64,000 nt of DNA from Pigmentiphaga litoralis (lineage in GTDB: Bacteria; Pseudomonadota; Gammaproteobacteria; Burkholderiales; Burkholderiaceae_B): contig NZ_BMXQ01000002.1 in the NCBI RefSeq assembly GCF_014651835.1, positions 124,001 to 188,000 on the forward strand, given 5' to 3'. Positions 37,853 through 46,123 of the stretch are shown here, piece after piece (the stretch's first letter is position 1; every line of letters starts with the position of its first letter). The notes beneath the pieces were generated by a model. That model had not been told where the DNA came from and made no database searches. It was given only the letters and a program-made list of their open reading frames with translations. The position numbers and the translations under genes are program-made.

Positions 37853-38716
37853 ATGCCTGATTGCGCGCCTTCGCTGTCGCACCCTTCCGCTCCGCGCCAT
37901 GTGCTGCCGCCGCTCGCCTGCGACAGCCACTGCCACGTGTTCGGCCCGGGAGACCGCTTTCCGTATGCCGAAGGCCGGTCCTACACGCCGCCCGATGCGC
38001 CCTATGGGAAGCTGGCCGCGCTGCATGCGCACGTGGGCGCCAGCCGCGCGGTGATCGTGCAGGCGAACTGCCACGGCACCGACCATTCCGCCCTGCTCGA
38101 CACGCTGGCCCGCAGCGAAGGCCGCTATCGCGGCGTCTGCCTGCTGGGTGCCGATGCGACCGACGCCCAGGTGCTCGCGCTGCACGAGGGCGGCATGCGC
38201 GGCGTGCGCTTCAACTTCGTCCCCCACCTGGGCGGCGCGCCATCGCCTGCGGTGTTCGACCGCATTGTTGACCTGGTCGCCCCGTATGGCTGGCACATTG
38301 CGCTGCACATCGACGGCAAGGACCTGACCCAGCACCTGGACCGTTTCGTCCAGCTGCCGATGCCGTTCGTGATCGACCACATGGCTCGCATCCGCGCCGA
38401 CCGTGGCCTGGACGATCCCGCCTTCGTCAATCTGCTGCGCCTGAAAGACGTGCCGACGGGTTGGGTGAAGGTGTCCGGCATCGACCGCATTTCGAGCGGC
38501 AAACGGCCCTTCGACGACGGTCTGCCGTACATTCGCGCACTGATTGCCGCCATGCCCGACCGCCTGGTGTGGGGCACGGACTGGCCGCATCCGAATGTGG
38601 CCGGCGACATGCCCGACGATGGCGAACTGGTAAACAGCTTCTTTGAAGCCTGCCCCGATGCCGCCATCCGCCAGAAGATCCTGGTGGACAATCCGGCCCG
38701 GCTGTTCGGCTTCTGA
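37853..38716 (+). CDS. Amidohydrolase-family (2-pyrone-4,6-dicarboxylate hydrolase-like) enzyme
   Basis: The 287-residue TIM-barrel hydrolase has CDSHCHVFGPGDRFPYAEGR with HxH metal ligands near residue 23, VIVQANCHGTDHSALLD, WHIALHIDGKDL, FVIDHMARI and the end motif LVWGTDWPHPN. This pattern is close to LigI and sulfomuconolactone hydrolases, which open lactones from aromatic breakdown. The start at 37853 is preferred over an upstream in-frame ATG inside the regulatory region. It leads an operon with a Bug gene, a CMD-family gene and a barrel protein gene. Confidence 0.88.
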   Translation: MPDCAPSLSHPSAPRHVLPPLACDSHCHVFGPGDRFPYAEGRSYTPPDAPYGKLAALHAHVGASRAVIVQANCHGTDHSALLDTLARSEGRYRGVCLLGADATDAQVLALHEGGMRGVRFNFVPHLGGAPSPAVFDRIVDLVAPYGWHIALHIDGKDLTQHLDRFVQLPMPFVIDHMARIRADRGLDDPAFVNLLRLKDVPTGWVKVSGIDRISSGKRPFDDGLPYIRALIAAMPDRLVWGTDWPHPNVAGDMPDDGELVNSFFEACPDAAIRQKILVDNPARLFGF

Positions 38717-38782
38717 CTGTCGCACCTGCTTTCCTGATTCCTGATTTCCCGCTTTCCCGATAACACCAACGGAGACTTTCCA

Positions 38783-39748
38783 ATGACATCCTTTTTGCGC
38801 ACCAGCCTGCTGGCGATCGCCGCCAGCCTGACCCTGATCGGCGGCGCCCAGGCCCAGAACAACGTGACCCGCATGGTCGTGGCCTTTCCACCAGGCGGCC
38901 CGGTGGATCTGGTCGGCCGCATCCTTGCGCAGCAACTGTCCGAAGAACTGGGCGAGCGCGTGATCGTGGAAAACCGCGCTGGCGCCAACGGCAACATCGG
39001 CGCCGACACCGTGGCCCGGGGCCCGGCCGATGGCACCGTCATGCTGCTGACCAGCGTGGGCGCCGTGGCGGTCAGCCCGGCCCTGTACGAGACGCTGCCC
39101 TACGACCCGGCCAAGGACTTTGCGCCCGTGTCGCTGGTCGTGAACAACGCCGAATTGTTCGTGGTCAACCCGTCCAATCCGGCGACCGACGCCAAGGATT
39201 TCGTGGCCCGGTCCAAGACCGCCAAACAAGCCGTGGCGATCGGATCGTCGGGCGTGGGCAGCATCCCCCACCTGACGATGGAACTGTTTGCGGCGTCCAG
39301 CGGCGCGAACGTGCTGCACGTGCCGTACAAGGGCGCGGCGCCCGTGATCAACGACGTGATGGGCAACCAGGTGGCCGGCTTTTTTGGTGACGTGCCGGGT
39401 GTGATCAACTTCGTGAAGGGCGGCAAGCTCAAGGCCATCGGCATTGCGTCACCCAAGCGCCATCCGCTCCTGCCCGACGTGAAGACGCTGGGCGAGCTGG
39501 GCATCAAGGACGTGGAGTCGAACAACTGGTACGGCATTGTCGTGCCGGCCAAGACGCCCAAGGCCACCATCGACAAGCTGAATGCAGCCGTGCGTAAATC
39601 GCTGGGCAACGACGCGGTGCGCAGCAAGCTGGTTGCGCTGGGCACCGAACCCGCGCCATCGACGCCCGACGAACTGGGCAAGCTGATGGCGTCGGACACG
39701 GCCAAGTGGGGCGGCCTGATCAAGGCCAAAAACATCAAGGCGGAATGA
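38783..39748 (+). CDS. Bug (TctC) family periplasmic substrate-binding protein
   Basis: The 321-residue exported protein has a signal peptide ending near GGAQAQNN, then MVVAFPPGGPVDLVGR, VIVENRAGANGN, VLHVPYKGAAP and KLKAIGIAS. ACGGAGAC lies before the ATG. It follows the lactonase-like gene, and its stop abuts the next gene's ATG (TGA-ATG), so it is within the operon and probably captures the growth substrate. Confidence 0.92.
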   Translation: MTSFLRTSLLAIAASLTLIGGAQAQNNVTRMVVAFPPGGPVDLVGRILAQQLSEELGERVIVENRAGANGNIGADTVARGPADGTVMLLTSVGAVAVSPALYETLPYDPAKDFAPVSLVVNNAELFVVNPSNPATDAKDFVARSKTAKQAVAIGSSGVGSIPHLTMELFAASSGANVLHVPYKGAAPVINDVMGNQVAGFFGDVPGVINFVKGGKLKAIGIASPKRHPLLPDVKTLGELGIKDVESNNWYGIVVPAKTPKATIDKLNAAVRKSLGNDAVRSKLVALGTEPAPSTPDELGKLMASDTAKWGGLIKAKNIKAE

Positions 39749-40309
39749 ATGACGACATCAACCGAATCGAACGCGGCGAACGGTCCGCGCGTGGCGCTGG
39801 TCGAGCCCGGCACGCGGCCCGAACTGGCTGAAATGGAAGCCCGCATCCAGGGCGCACGCGGCCGCATTTCGCCGCTGTACCAGGTGCTGCTGAACAGCCC
39901 GGCCGTGGTCGAAGGCTGGGAAGCCATGCTGACTGCGATCCGCAATAAAACGGGCATCTCGGCGCGGCACCGGGAACTGGTGATCCTGCGCGTGGCCATG
40001 CTCAATCGCGCGGCCTATGAGTTCGATGCGCACGTGCCGCATGCGCTCAAAGGCGGCGTGTCGCAGGCCGCCATCGATGCGCTGCGCGAGGATGCCGATG
40101 GCGCGATCCGCGGCATCGAGCTGGACGATCTGGACCGGCAGGTGCTTGCGCTGACCGACACCATGACCCGCGAGATCGAGGTGCCCGATGCGCAATTCAA
40201 CGCGCTGCAGGCCCACTTCGGGCCGCAGGGCATGGTCGAGCTGACCGCCACGGTGGCGGCCTACAACATGGTGTCGCGCTTCCTGGTCGCGATGCACATC
40301 GGCCATTGA
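39749..40309 (+). CDS. Carboxymuconolactone decarboxylase (CMD) family protein
   Basis: The 186-residue protein has the CMD-fold core ISARHRELVILRVAMLNRAAYEFDAHVPHA. It lacks the CxxC of the AhpD peroxidase branch, so it is closer to the gamma-carboxymuconolactone decarboxylase branch. It starts immediately at the Bug stop. Next to a lactonase-like enzyme, a decarboxylase or tautomerase role in aromatic breakdown is likely, but the substrate is open. Confidence 0.85.
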   Translation: MTTSTESNAANGPRVALVEPGTRPELAEMEARIQGARGRISPLYQVLLNSPAVVEGWEAMLTAIRNKTGISARHRELVILRVAMLNRAAYEFDAHVPHALKGGVSQAAIDALREDADGAIRGIELDDLDRQVLALTDTMTREIEVPDAQFNALQAHFGPQGMVELTATVAAYNMVSRFLVAMHIGH

Positions 40310-40322
40310 GACGGAGACGCGG

Positions 40323-40916
40323 ATGACTTCCATCGACGTCCTGCTGATCAAGCTGCCCGCGCGGCGCATCGATACCGACGGCGTGCGCGACCTGGCCGCA
40401 TCGCTGCGCGACGTGGCGCCCCCGCTGCGGCACCTGGCGGCGCATGCGGCGATCGAGTCGGTCGAATCATATGTGTACCTGGCGCTGCGTGAACCGGGCG
40501 TGCCGCATCTGGGTCCGCTGCAGGACGCGCTGGCCCGTCTCGAACCGGGTGCGCAACTGGTACCACTGCAGTTGATGATGTCGGTCGATGGCGCTTCGGC
40601 AGGCAAGCCGGCGCCGTACCATTACGTGGTCGAGACCGACGTCGTACAGGGCGGCGAAGCCGACCTGAATGCCTGGTACGACCAGGAGCACCTGCCGGGG
40701 CTGGCATCGGTGCCCGGCACCGTGCTGGCCCAGCGGCTGTCCGATCCCACCGGGTCGCCCAGGTATCACGCCTTGTATGAACTCGAAACGCAGGAAACCT
40801 TCGGGTCGCCTGCGTGGCTGAAGGTGCGCGCATCGCCCTGGAGCGATCGGGTGCGGCCCATGTTCCGCAATCCCAAGCGGACCATGTTCCACCATGTGCT
40901 GACCGTACAAAGCTAG
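40323..40916 (+). CDS. Two-domain alpha/beta-barrel (EthD-like) protein, paralogue 2
   Basis: The 197-residue protein is a paralogue of 36060-36683. It shares VETDVVQGGEADLNAWYDQ/EHLPGLASVPG, GSPRYHALYELE, GSPAWLKVRASPWSDRVRPM and the C-terminal KRTMFHHV region. The N-terminal half is a diverged copy of the same fold. It is the last gene of the lactonase operon, with GAGACG upstream and a strong terminator after it. Function is unknown; the WYDxEHLPGL block may be the active site. Confidence 0.7.
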   Translation: MTSIDVLLIKLPARRIDTDGVRDLAASLRDVAPPLRHLAAHAAIESVESYVYLALREPGVPHLGPLQDALARLEPGAQLVPLQLMMSVDGASAGKPAPYHYVVETDVVQGGEADLNAWYDQEHLPGLASVPGTVLAQRLSDPTGSPRYHALYELETQETFGSPAWLKVRASPWSDRVRPMFRNPKRTMFHHVLTVQS

Positions 40917-40997
40917 CGGCTGGGGTGCGTCGGCGAGCCAGGCGCGACATGCCGCCCTGTCGCGGTCGTTACTGCGGGCGCAACACGCCCTCCTGCA

Positions 40998-41027
40998 ATC
41001 GGGTCCTTCGGGACCCGATTTTTTTTT
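40998..41027 (+). terminator. Rho-independent terminator of the lactonase operon
   Basis: ATCGGGTCC-TTCG-GGACCCGAT followed by eight or more T is a textbook intrinsic terminator with a UUCG tetraloop. Confidence 0.95.
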
Positions 41028-41236
41028 GTCTCCGCCATCGCGTCGCATGCCGGTGCGCACGCCGCGCTGCCATGCACCACTTTGCGCCGTGTGCATGCGG
41101 CCATTGCCGCCTTTGCCTTGGCCTGCCGTGATCCGCACGTTGCTGCACCGCGATCCGTTCTGGTGCGCTTGCGGCCCGCTGTCCGACACCGCGCCACCGG
41201 GCCGCAGAACGCCCGCGCCGCCATCGCATATTTATA

Positions 41237-41248
41237 TTGTCCGGACAA
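41237..41248. promoter_or_regulatory. TTGTCCGGACAA operator upstream of the monooxygenase operon
   Basis: This perfect 12-base palindrome lies 82 bases before the monooxygenase start. The same core, extended to TTTGTCCGGACAAA, lies at 49043-49056 between the CoA-transferase and lyase genes. TGTCNNGACA-like palindromes suit GntR/HutC repressors such as the one encoded at 45160-46056. Confidence 0.65.
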
Positions 41249-41330
41249 AGATTTCGACTTAGGATATGAGCCATGTCGGCAGCGTGCCGTGCCGTGGCAA
41301 CGCCCCGGAAGACTTCAGGAGAACGGCTGT

Positions 41331-42524
41331 ATGGCGCGTGATCGCGTACTTATCGTTGGCGCCGGTCCGGTCGGACTGGTGGCCGCCACCTGTCTGGCAA
41401 ACGAAGGCATTCCGGTGACCGTATTCGAGCTGAGCCGCGAGCTGCCCGAAGACCTGCGCGCGTCCACCTTCCATCCGCCCACGCTGGACATGCTCGACCG
41501 TTTTGGCGTGGCCGACGCGTGTATCGCGCAAGGGCTGATCTGCCCGGAATGGCAGTTTCGCGACCGGCAGGAAGGCCCCATCGTCACCTTCAATCTGGCC
41601 GTGCTGGCCAACGACACCCGCCATCCGTATCGCCTGCAATGCGAGCAGTGGAAACTGACGCGGCTGCTGCGCGCGAAGCTGGAAGCGGCCGGTACCGAGT
41701 TCATCTACGGCGCCAGCGCCACCGCGGTCGAACAGGACGACGACGGCGTGACGCTGACCGTGACGATGCCCGATGGCGTGAAGGAAACCCACCGTGGCCG
41801 TTACCTGATCGGGGCTGACGGCGCGCGCAGCACGGTGCGCAAATCGCTGGGCGTTGCCTTCGACGGCATGACGATTCCCGAGATCTATCTGTCGATGTCG
41901 ACGCCGCATTCGTTCAGCGACGACATTGGCGGGCTAAGCAACATCGCCTACATCTCGGACCCCGACGAATGGGCCGTGCTGCTGCGCACGCCCACGTTAT
42001 GGCGCGTGCTGCTGCCGACGGATCCCAGCCAGCCGGAAGCGGTGATCAAGCAGGCCGATGCGATCGAAGCGCGCCTGCAGAAACTGAACCCGATTGCCGG
42101 CCAGTACGAGATCGCGCACTGCACCGCGTATCGCGTGCACGAACGGGTAGCCGAGCACTACGTGCAGGGCCGGGTGTTCCTGGCGGGCGATGCCGCGCAC
42201 CTGAACAATCCGCTGGGCGGCATGGGCATGAACGGCGGGATTCACGATGCCGTGAACCTGGCCGACAAGCTGTCGGACGTGTGGAAGGGTGCGCCGCTGA
42301 ACACCATGCAGCGCTATGAACGGCAACGCCGCAAGGTCGCGGTCGAGACCGTGCAGATGCAGGCGCTGCGCAACCGGAAGGTGCTGAACGAGCGCGACCC
42401 GGCCGCGCGCCGCGCGCATCACGACAGCCTGCGCGCGACCGTGCAGGACCCCGCGAAGCACCGCGAATACTTGTTGCAATCGTCCATGATCCAGTCGCTG
42501 CGCGACCTGGATACCGTGGCATAA
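41331..42524 (+). CDS. FAD-dependent aromatic monooxygenase
   Basis: The 397-residue flavoprotein has VLIVGAGPVGLVAATCLANE at the N terminus, YLIGADGARSTVRKSL (DG motif, near residue 155) and GRVFLAGDAAHLNNPLGG (GD motif, near residue 280). This is the p-hydroxybenzoate hydroxylase class, which hydroxylates aromatic or heteroaromatic rings with NAD(P)H. The start at 41331 has AGGAGA upstream; longer in-frame starts would cross the operator. It leads an operon with an isochorismatase-fold amidase and a maleate-isomerase-like gene, similar in outline to nicotinate (nic) clusters. Confidence 0.88.
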   Translation: MARDRVLIVGAGPVGLVAATCLANEGIPVTVFELSRELPEDLRASTFHPPTLDMLDRFGVADACIAQGLICPEWQFRDRQEGPIVTFNLAVLANDTRHPYRLQCEQWKLTRLLRAKLEAAGTEFIYGASATAVEQDDDGVTLTVTMPDGVKETHRGRYLIGADGARSTVRKSLGVAFDGMTIPEIYLSMSTPHSFSDDIGGLSNIAYISDPDEWAVLLRTPTLWRVLLPTDPSQPEAVIKQADAIEARLQKLNPIAGQYEIAHCTAYRVHERVAEHYVQGRVFLAGDAAHLNNPLGGMGMNGGIHDAVNLADKLSDVWKGAPLNTMQRYERQRRKVAVETVQMQALRNRKVLNERDPAARRAHHDSLRATVQDPAKHREYLLQSSMIQSLRDLDTVA

Positions 42525-42536
42525 GGCCGCCACGCG

Positions 42537-43196
42537 ATGAGTGATGCCATGAACCATCCAGCCCAGGACACGGCGCCCGCCGCCGCCAACGACGAACTCG
42601 ACATCTACCGCCGCCAGGGCATGGGCCAGAGCGTGGGCTTTGGCAAGACCCCGGCCCTGGTGATCGTCGACTTTGTGGTGGCCTTTGCCGACCCCGCGCA
42701 CTTTGGCGGCGGCAACATTGCCGCCGCCATTGCGCAGACCGCCCGGCTGCTGGCCCATGCCCGCGAACAGGGGTGGCCGATTGCGCATACCCGTGTCGTG
42801 TATGCCGACGACGCGTCCGACGCCAACGCCTTCACGAGCAAGGTGCCCGGCCTGCTCAAGCTGACCGAGCAGTCGCCGCTGAGTCAGATCATGCCGGAAC
42901 TGCAACCGATGCCCGGCGAGCTGATCGTGCGCAAGCGTCAGGCCTCGGCCTTCTTTGGCACCGAGCTGGCCGGCTGGCTGCACTGGCGCGGCGCGGACAC
43001 GCTGGTGGTCTCGGGCTGCACAACGTCGGGCTGCGTGCGCGCCACCGTGATCGACAGCGTGGCCCACAACTTCCGCACCATTTTGCCGGTGGATGCGACC
43101 GGTGACCGGGCAATCGGCCCGCACGACGCCAACCTGTTCGACATGGGGCAGAAGTATGCCGACCTGTCGTCGGTCGACGCACTGATCCAACGTTGA
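42537..43196 (+). CDS. Isochorismatase-family cysteine amidohydrolase (maleamate amidase-like)
   Basis: The 219-residue hydrolase has the catalytic Asp in LVIVDFVVAF, Lys in VRKRQASAFFGT and nucleophile Cys in VSGCTTSGCVRAT, as in N-carbamoylsarcosine and maleamate amidohydrolases. It starts 12 bases after the monooxygenase stop. A role in removing an amide from a ring-opened product is likely by analogy to NicF. An extra N-terminal Ala-rich 20 residues is present. Confidence 0.87.
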   Translation: MSDAMNHPAQDTAPAAANDELDIYRRQGMGQSVGFGKTPALVIVDFVVAFADPAHFGGGNIAAAIAQTARLLAHAREQGWPIAHTRVVYADDASDANAFTSKVPGLLKLTEQSPLSQIMPELQPMPGELIVRKRQASAFFGTELAGWLHWRGADTLVVSGCTTSGCVRATVIDSVAHNFRTILPVDATGDRAIGPHDANLFDMGQKYADLSSVDALIQR

Positions 43197-43221
43197 ATTC
43201 TCAGATCGCTAAGGAACCCGC

Positions 43222-43968
43222 ATGACTGACAGTCTTGGTTATCGCCGCAAGTTCGGCGTCATCGCCCCGAGTACGAATACCTCGGTGCAACCCGAGTTCG
43301 ATTCGATGCGGCCGGTCGGTGTCACCAACCACTTTTCGCGCATCGTGATCCCCGACAACCCGGTCCGGAACGATGACGATTTCAACAAGTTGATGAACGA
43401 CATCCGCGCGACGCTGATGGATTCCGTCGATGCGGTCATGACCTGCAGCCCCGACTACATCGTGATGGGCATGTCGGCCGAAACCTTCTGGGACGGCCTG
43501 GACGGTTCGGTGGAATTGCAGCAGCGCGTGGAAGCGCGCGCCGGCGTCAAGGTCGCGATGGGGTCCGATGCGTGCCGTGCCGCATTGAAGGCCTACGGCG
43601 GCATCAAGCGCATCTCGGTCATCACGCCGTACATGCCGGTGGGCGACCAGCAGGTGCGCAAGTTCTTTGCCGACTGCGGTTTCGAAGTCGTCAACCTGAA
43701 GGGCCTGAAGTGCCCCGGCCCGATGCTGATCGCGCATGTGAGCGAAGCCGAGCTGCGCGACGCCATCATTGAAGTCGATGACCCGTCGGTGGATGCGATC
43801 GTGCAGGTTGGCACCAACCTGGCCATGGCGCGCGTGGCCGGCATTGCCGAGTTCTGGCTGGGCAAACCCGTGATCGCGATCAACACCGCCACGTACTGGT
43901 GGGCGCTGCGGCAGAACGGCATCGACGACAAGATCCAGGGCTTTGGCAAGCTGCTGTCGCATTACTGA
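43222..43968 (+). CDS. Maleate isomerase/arylmalonate decarboxylase superfamily protein lacking the usual Cys pair
   Basis: The 248-residue Asp/Glu-racemase-fold protein starts FGVIAPSTNTSVQPEF, as in maleate isomerases. At the two strand ends where relatives carry catalytic Cys, it has YIVMGMSAETF (near Met84) and IVQVGTNLAM (near residue 197). The paralogue at 46960-47700 has Cys at both. It therefore may not use a two-Cys isomerase mechanism and could act as a lyase, a decarboxylase or on another substrate. AAGGAAC precedes the ATG, 25 bases after the amidase gene. Confidence 0.8.
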   Translation: MTDSLGYRRKFGVIAPSTNTSVQPEFDSMRPVGVTNHFSRIVIPDNPVRNDDDFNKLMNDIRATLMDSVDAVMTCSPDYIVMGMSAETFWDGLDGSVELQQRVEARAGVKVAMGSDACRAALKAYGGIKRISVITPYMPVGDQQVRKFFADCGFEVVNLKGLKCPGPMLIAHVSEAELRDAIIEVDDPSVDAIVQVGTNLAMARVAGIAEFWLGKPVIAINTATYWWALRQNGIDDKIQGFGKLLSHY

Positions 43969-44130
43969 TCCACGGAGTCCACCCGCACCAGGCAGCACCC
44001 AGCCGGCATCAAGACCGCGACTCGACACCCCGCAGGAGACAGGCAGGCGCATGGCGCCCGCCGGACGGCTTTTGGCATCGACCTGTTTTTGGCTTCGACC
44101 TTTTCCTGACCCTTCTGACCGAGAACCGAG

Positions 44131-45099
44131 ATGATCCGACTTGCGCTGACCACCCTTTGCCTGACCGCCGCCAGCCTGGCGACGTCGACCGCGCTGGCCC
44201 AGGCCTACCCGTCGAAACCGGTGCACGTGATCGTGCCTTCGGCGCCCGGTGGCACGGCCGATTTCCTGGGCCGCATCCTGTCGACCAAGATGTCGGAAGC
44301 GCTGGGCGTGCCCTTCGTGGTGGAAAACCGCGCCGGCGCCGGCACCAACATCGGCAATGACTACGTGGCCAAGTCGGCGCCCGACGGCTACACGCTGCTG
44401 GTCAACGGCATAACGCTGGCCACCAACAAGGCCCTGTTCAGCAGGCTGCCGTATGACCCGATCAAGGACTTTGCGCCCATCATTTCGGTCGGCGCCATGT
44501 CCAACGTGATTGCGGTGACGCCCGACTCGCCCGCCAGGGACCTCAAACAATTCATTGCGATGGCCAAGGCCAAACCGGGCACCTTCAACTACGGGTCGCC
44601 GGCCAACGGCAGTTCCGGTCACCTGTCGGGGGTGCTGCTGGCATCGGCCACGGGGGTGGACATCGTGCATCTGGCGTACCGCGGTAACGCCCAGGCCACC
44701 ACCGACCTGCTGGGTGGCAGCCTGCAGTTCGGCATCGTCAACACGCCGGTGGCCGTGCCCTTCGTGAACAGCGGCAAGCTGCGCCCGCTGGCGGTTACAT
44801 CGGCCAAACGCTCGCCCCTGATGCCCGATGTGCCGACGGTCTCTGAAGTGCTGGGCGTGCCCTATGAACTGACCGGCTGGTTCGGCCTGCTCGCGCCTGC
44901 CGGCACGCCGCCGGAGATCATCGAGAAGTTGCAGACGGTGGCGGGCAGGATCCTGGCGTCGCCGGCCATGCAGACCGCCATTACCAATGGCGGCGCCGAC
45001 GCCACCGGCGGCACCACCGCCGAGTTCGTTGCCTTCATCGACAAGGAGTCGGTGCGCCTGACCAAAGCCTTGCAGGACGCTGGCGTCAAGCCGGAGTAA
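44131..45099 (+). CDS. Bug (TctC) family periplasmic substrate-binding protein
   Basis: The 322-residue exported protein has a signal peptide ending near TALAQAYPSK and the marks VHVIVPSAPGGTADFLGR, FVVENRAGAGTN, SAPDGYTLLV and KLRPLAVTS. It lies 162 bases after the maleate-isomerase-like gene and is probably in the same operon. It may bind the aromatic or heteroaromatic acid that the operon degrades. Confidence 0.92.
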   Translation: MIRLALTTLCLTAASLATSTALAQAYPSKPVHVIVPSAPGGTADFLGRILSTKMSEALGVPFVVENRAGAGTNIGNDYVAKSAPDGYTLLVNGITLATNKALFSRLPYDPIKDFAPIISVGAMSNVIAVTPDSPARDLKQFIAMAKAKPGTFNYGSPANGSSGHLSGVLLASATGVDIVHLAYRGNAQATTDLLGGSLQFGIVNTPVAVPFVNSGKLRPLAVTSAKRSPLMPDVPTVSEVLGVPYELTGWFGLLAPAGTPPEIIEKLQTVAGRILASPAMQTAITNGGADATGGTTAEFVAFIDKESVRLTKALQDAGVKPE

Positions 45100-45159
45100 G
45101 CCTCGGCGCCCGGGATCCACCGGGGGAAGTGGTATCTTCCCGGGCTAGTCGAACAATGC

Positions 45160-46056
45160 ATGGTTGAGGATGACAGCGGTATGCCGGCAAAAAAACACGT
45201 CCGTCTGCAGACAGGACGGACCGGGTCCGGGCGCGTGGCTCCGGACTCGCTTTCCCCGCCTCTGAAAGCAGGCCGTACCGAGGGCCGCAGCGGTGGCCGC
45301 ACTGACGGACGCAAGATCGCCGACGCGGCGCCCGTCGATGACAGCCCCCGTTATCGCCAGATCCTGAAGACGCTGACCGAACGGGTGGCGCAGGGCGTGT
45401 ATCCGGTCGGCAGTCATGTCCCGACTGAAAGCGAACTGTGCGAAGAATTCGACGTCAGCCGCTACACGGTGCGCGCCGCCTTGAGCCACCTGGTCGAGCA
45501 TGGCATGGTGACGCGCCGCAAGGGCATCGGCACCGTCGTGATCGCGGCGCATTCGCAGCGGGCGTACCAGCAATCGATCAGTTCCCTGGCCGACCTGTTC
45601 CAGTTCGCACTCGACACCTATGTCCTGATCCGGTCCAGCACCATGGTCGAACTGACCGAGGACATTGCGCGGACCCTGGGCGCCGAGCCGGGCGAGCGCT
45701 GGCTGCAGGTGGACAGCGTGCGGTGGACCGCCCCGGGCGGCACGCCGATCTGCTGCACCAGTTCCTTCATTCCGGAACGCCTGGCCTGGGTCGGCCCGGA
45801 ACTGCCGGATTGTGTCGGGCCGTTCTACGCCCACATCGAAGAACGCAGCAAGGAACCGCTGACCCACGCGACGCAGGAGATCCGCGGCGAACGCATGCCC
45901 GCGCATCTGCTGGACGTGTTCGGCGCGGATGACGATGCGATCGCGCTGTGCCTGATCCGGCAATACTTTTCGGTGCAGGGCGTGCAGATTGCGTCCTTCA
46001 ACTGGCATCCGGCCGACAGCTTCAGCTACAAGATGCAGATCGAACGCAAGCGGTAG
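45160..46056 (+). CDS. GntR-family (HutC/UTRA) transcriptional regulator
   Basis: The regulator has a 60-residue Arg/Gly/Ser-rich N-terminal tail, then a GntR winged helix (VGSHVPTESELCEEFDVSRY and RRKGIGTVV, about residues 85-128) and a UTRA effector domain. The start is uncertain: the ATG at 45160 lacks a ribosome site, while 45181 has GAGG 11 bases upstream. It closes the monooxygenase operon and is the best candidate to bind the TTGTCCGGACAA sites at 41237 and 49043. A hairpin (GGGAAG...CTTCCC, about 45124-45142) precedes it. Confidence 0.9.
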   Translation: MVEDDSGMPAKKHVRLQTGRTGSGRVAPDSLSPPLKAGRTEGRSGGRTDGRKIADAAPVDDSPRYRQILKTLTERVAQGVYPVGSHVPTESELCEEFDVSRYTVRAALSHLVEHGMVTRRKGIGTVVIAAHSQRAYQQSISSLADLFQFALDTYVLIRSSTMVELTEDIARTLGAEPGERWLQVDSVRWTAPGGTPICCTSSFIPERLAWVGPELPDCVGPFYAHIEERSKEPLTHATQEIRGERMPAHLLDVFGADDDAIALCLIRQYFSVQGVQIASFNWHPADSFSYKMQIERKR

Positions 46057-46076
46057 CTTGCATTGATATGACATGA

Positions 46077-46100
46077 CAACGCCGTCGGAAGACGGCGTTG
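46077..46100. terminator. Hairpin between convergent GntR and SDR genes
   Basis: CAACGCCGTC-GGAA-GACGGCGTTG is a perfect 10-bp stem with a GNRA tetraloop between two convergent genes. The T run is poor, but the position suits a shared terminator. Confidence 0.7.
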
Positions 46101-46123
46101 TGTCGTGCGCTGCGCGGCGTGGC

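Larger units (their letters stand above)
40917..41330. other. Intergenic region with terminator and operator
   Basis: The region ends one operon and starts the next. It holds the terminator at 40998-41027 and the palindrome at 41237-41248. The middle (about 41030-41230) has no recognisable gene or structure. A ribosome site CAGGAGAAC lies just before the monooxygenase ATG. Confidence 0.7.

Noticed and set aside
37667-39319. Upstream extension of the LysR frame at 36686-37666
   Set aside because: The frame stays open for 551 codons before the LysR start, but this part is antisense to the lactonase and Bug genes; the GTG at 37666 has a strong ribosome site.
41331-43968. Complete nicotinate (nicCDEFX) cluster
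   Set aside because: No dioxygenase or deformylase gene is present and the isomerase-like protein lacks the catalytic cysteines, so the label would overreach.
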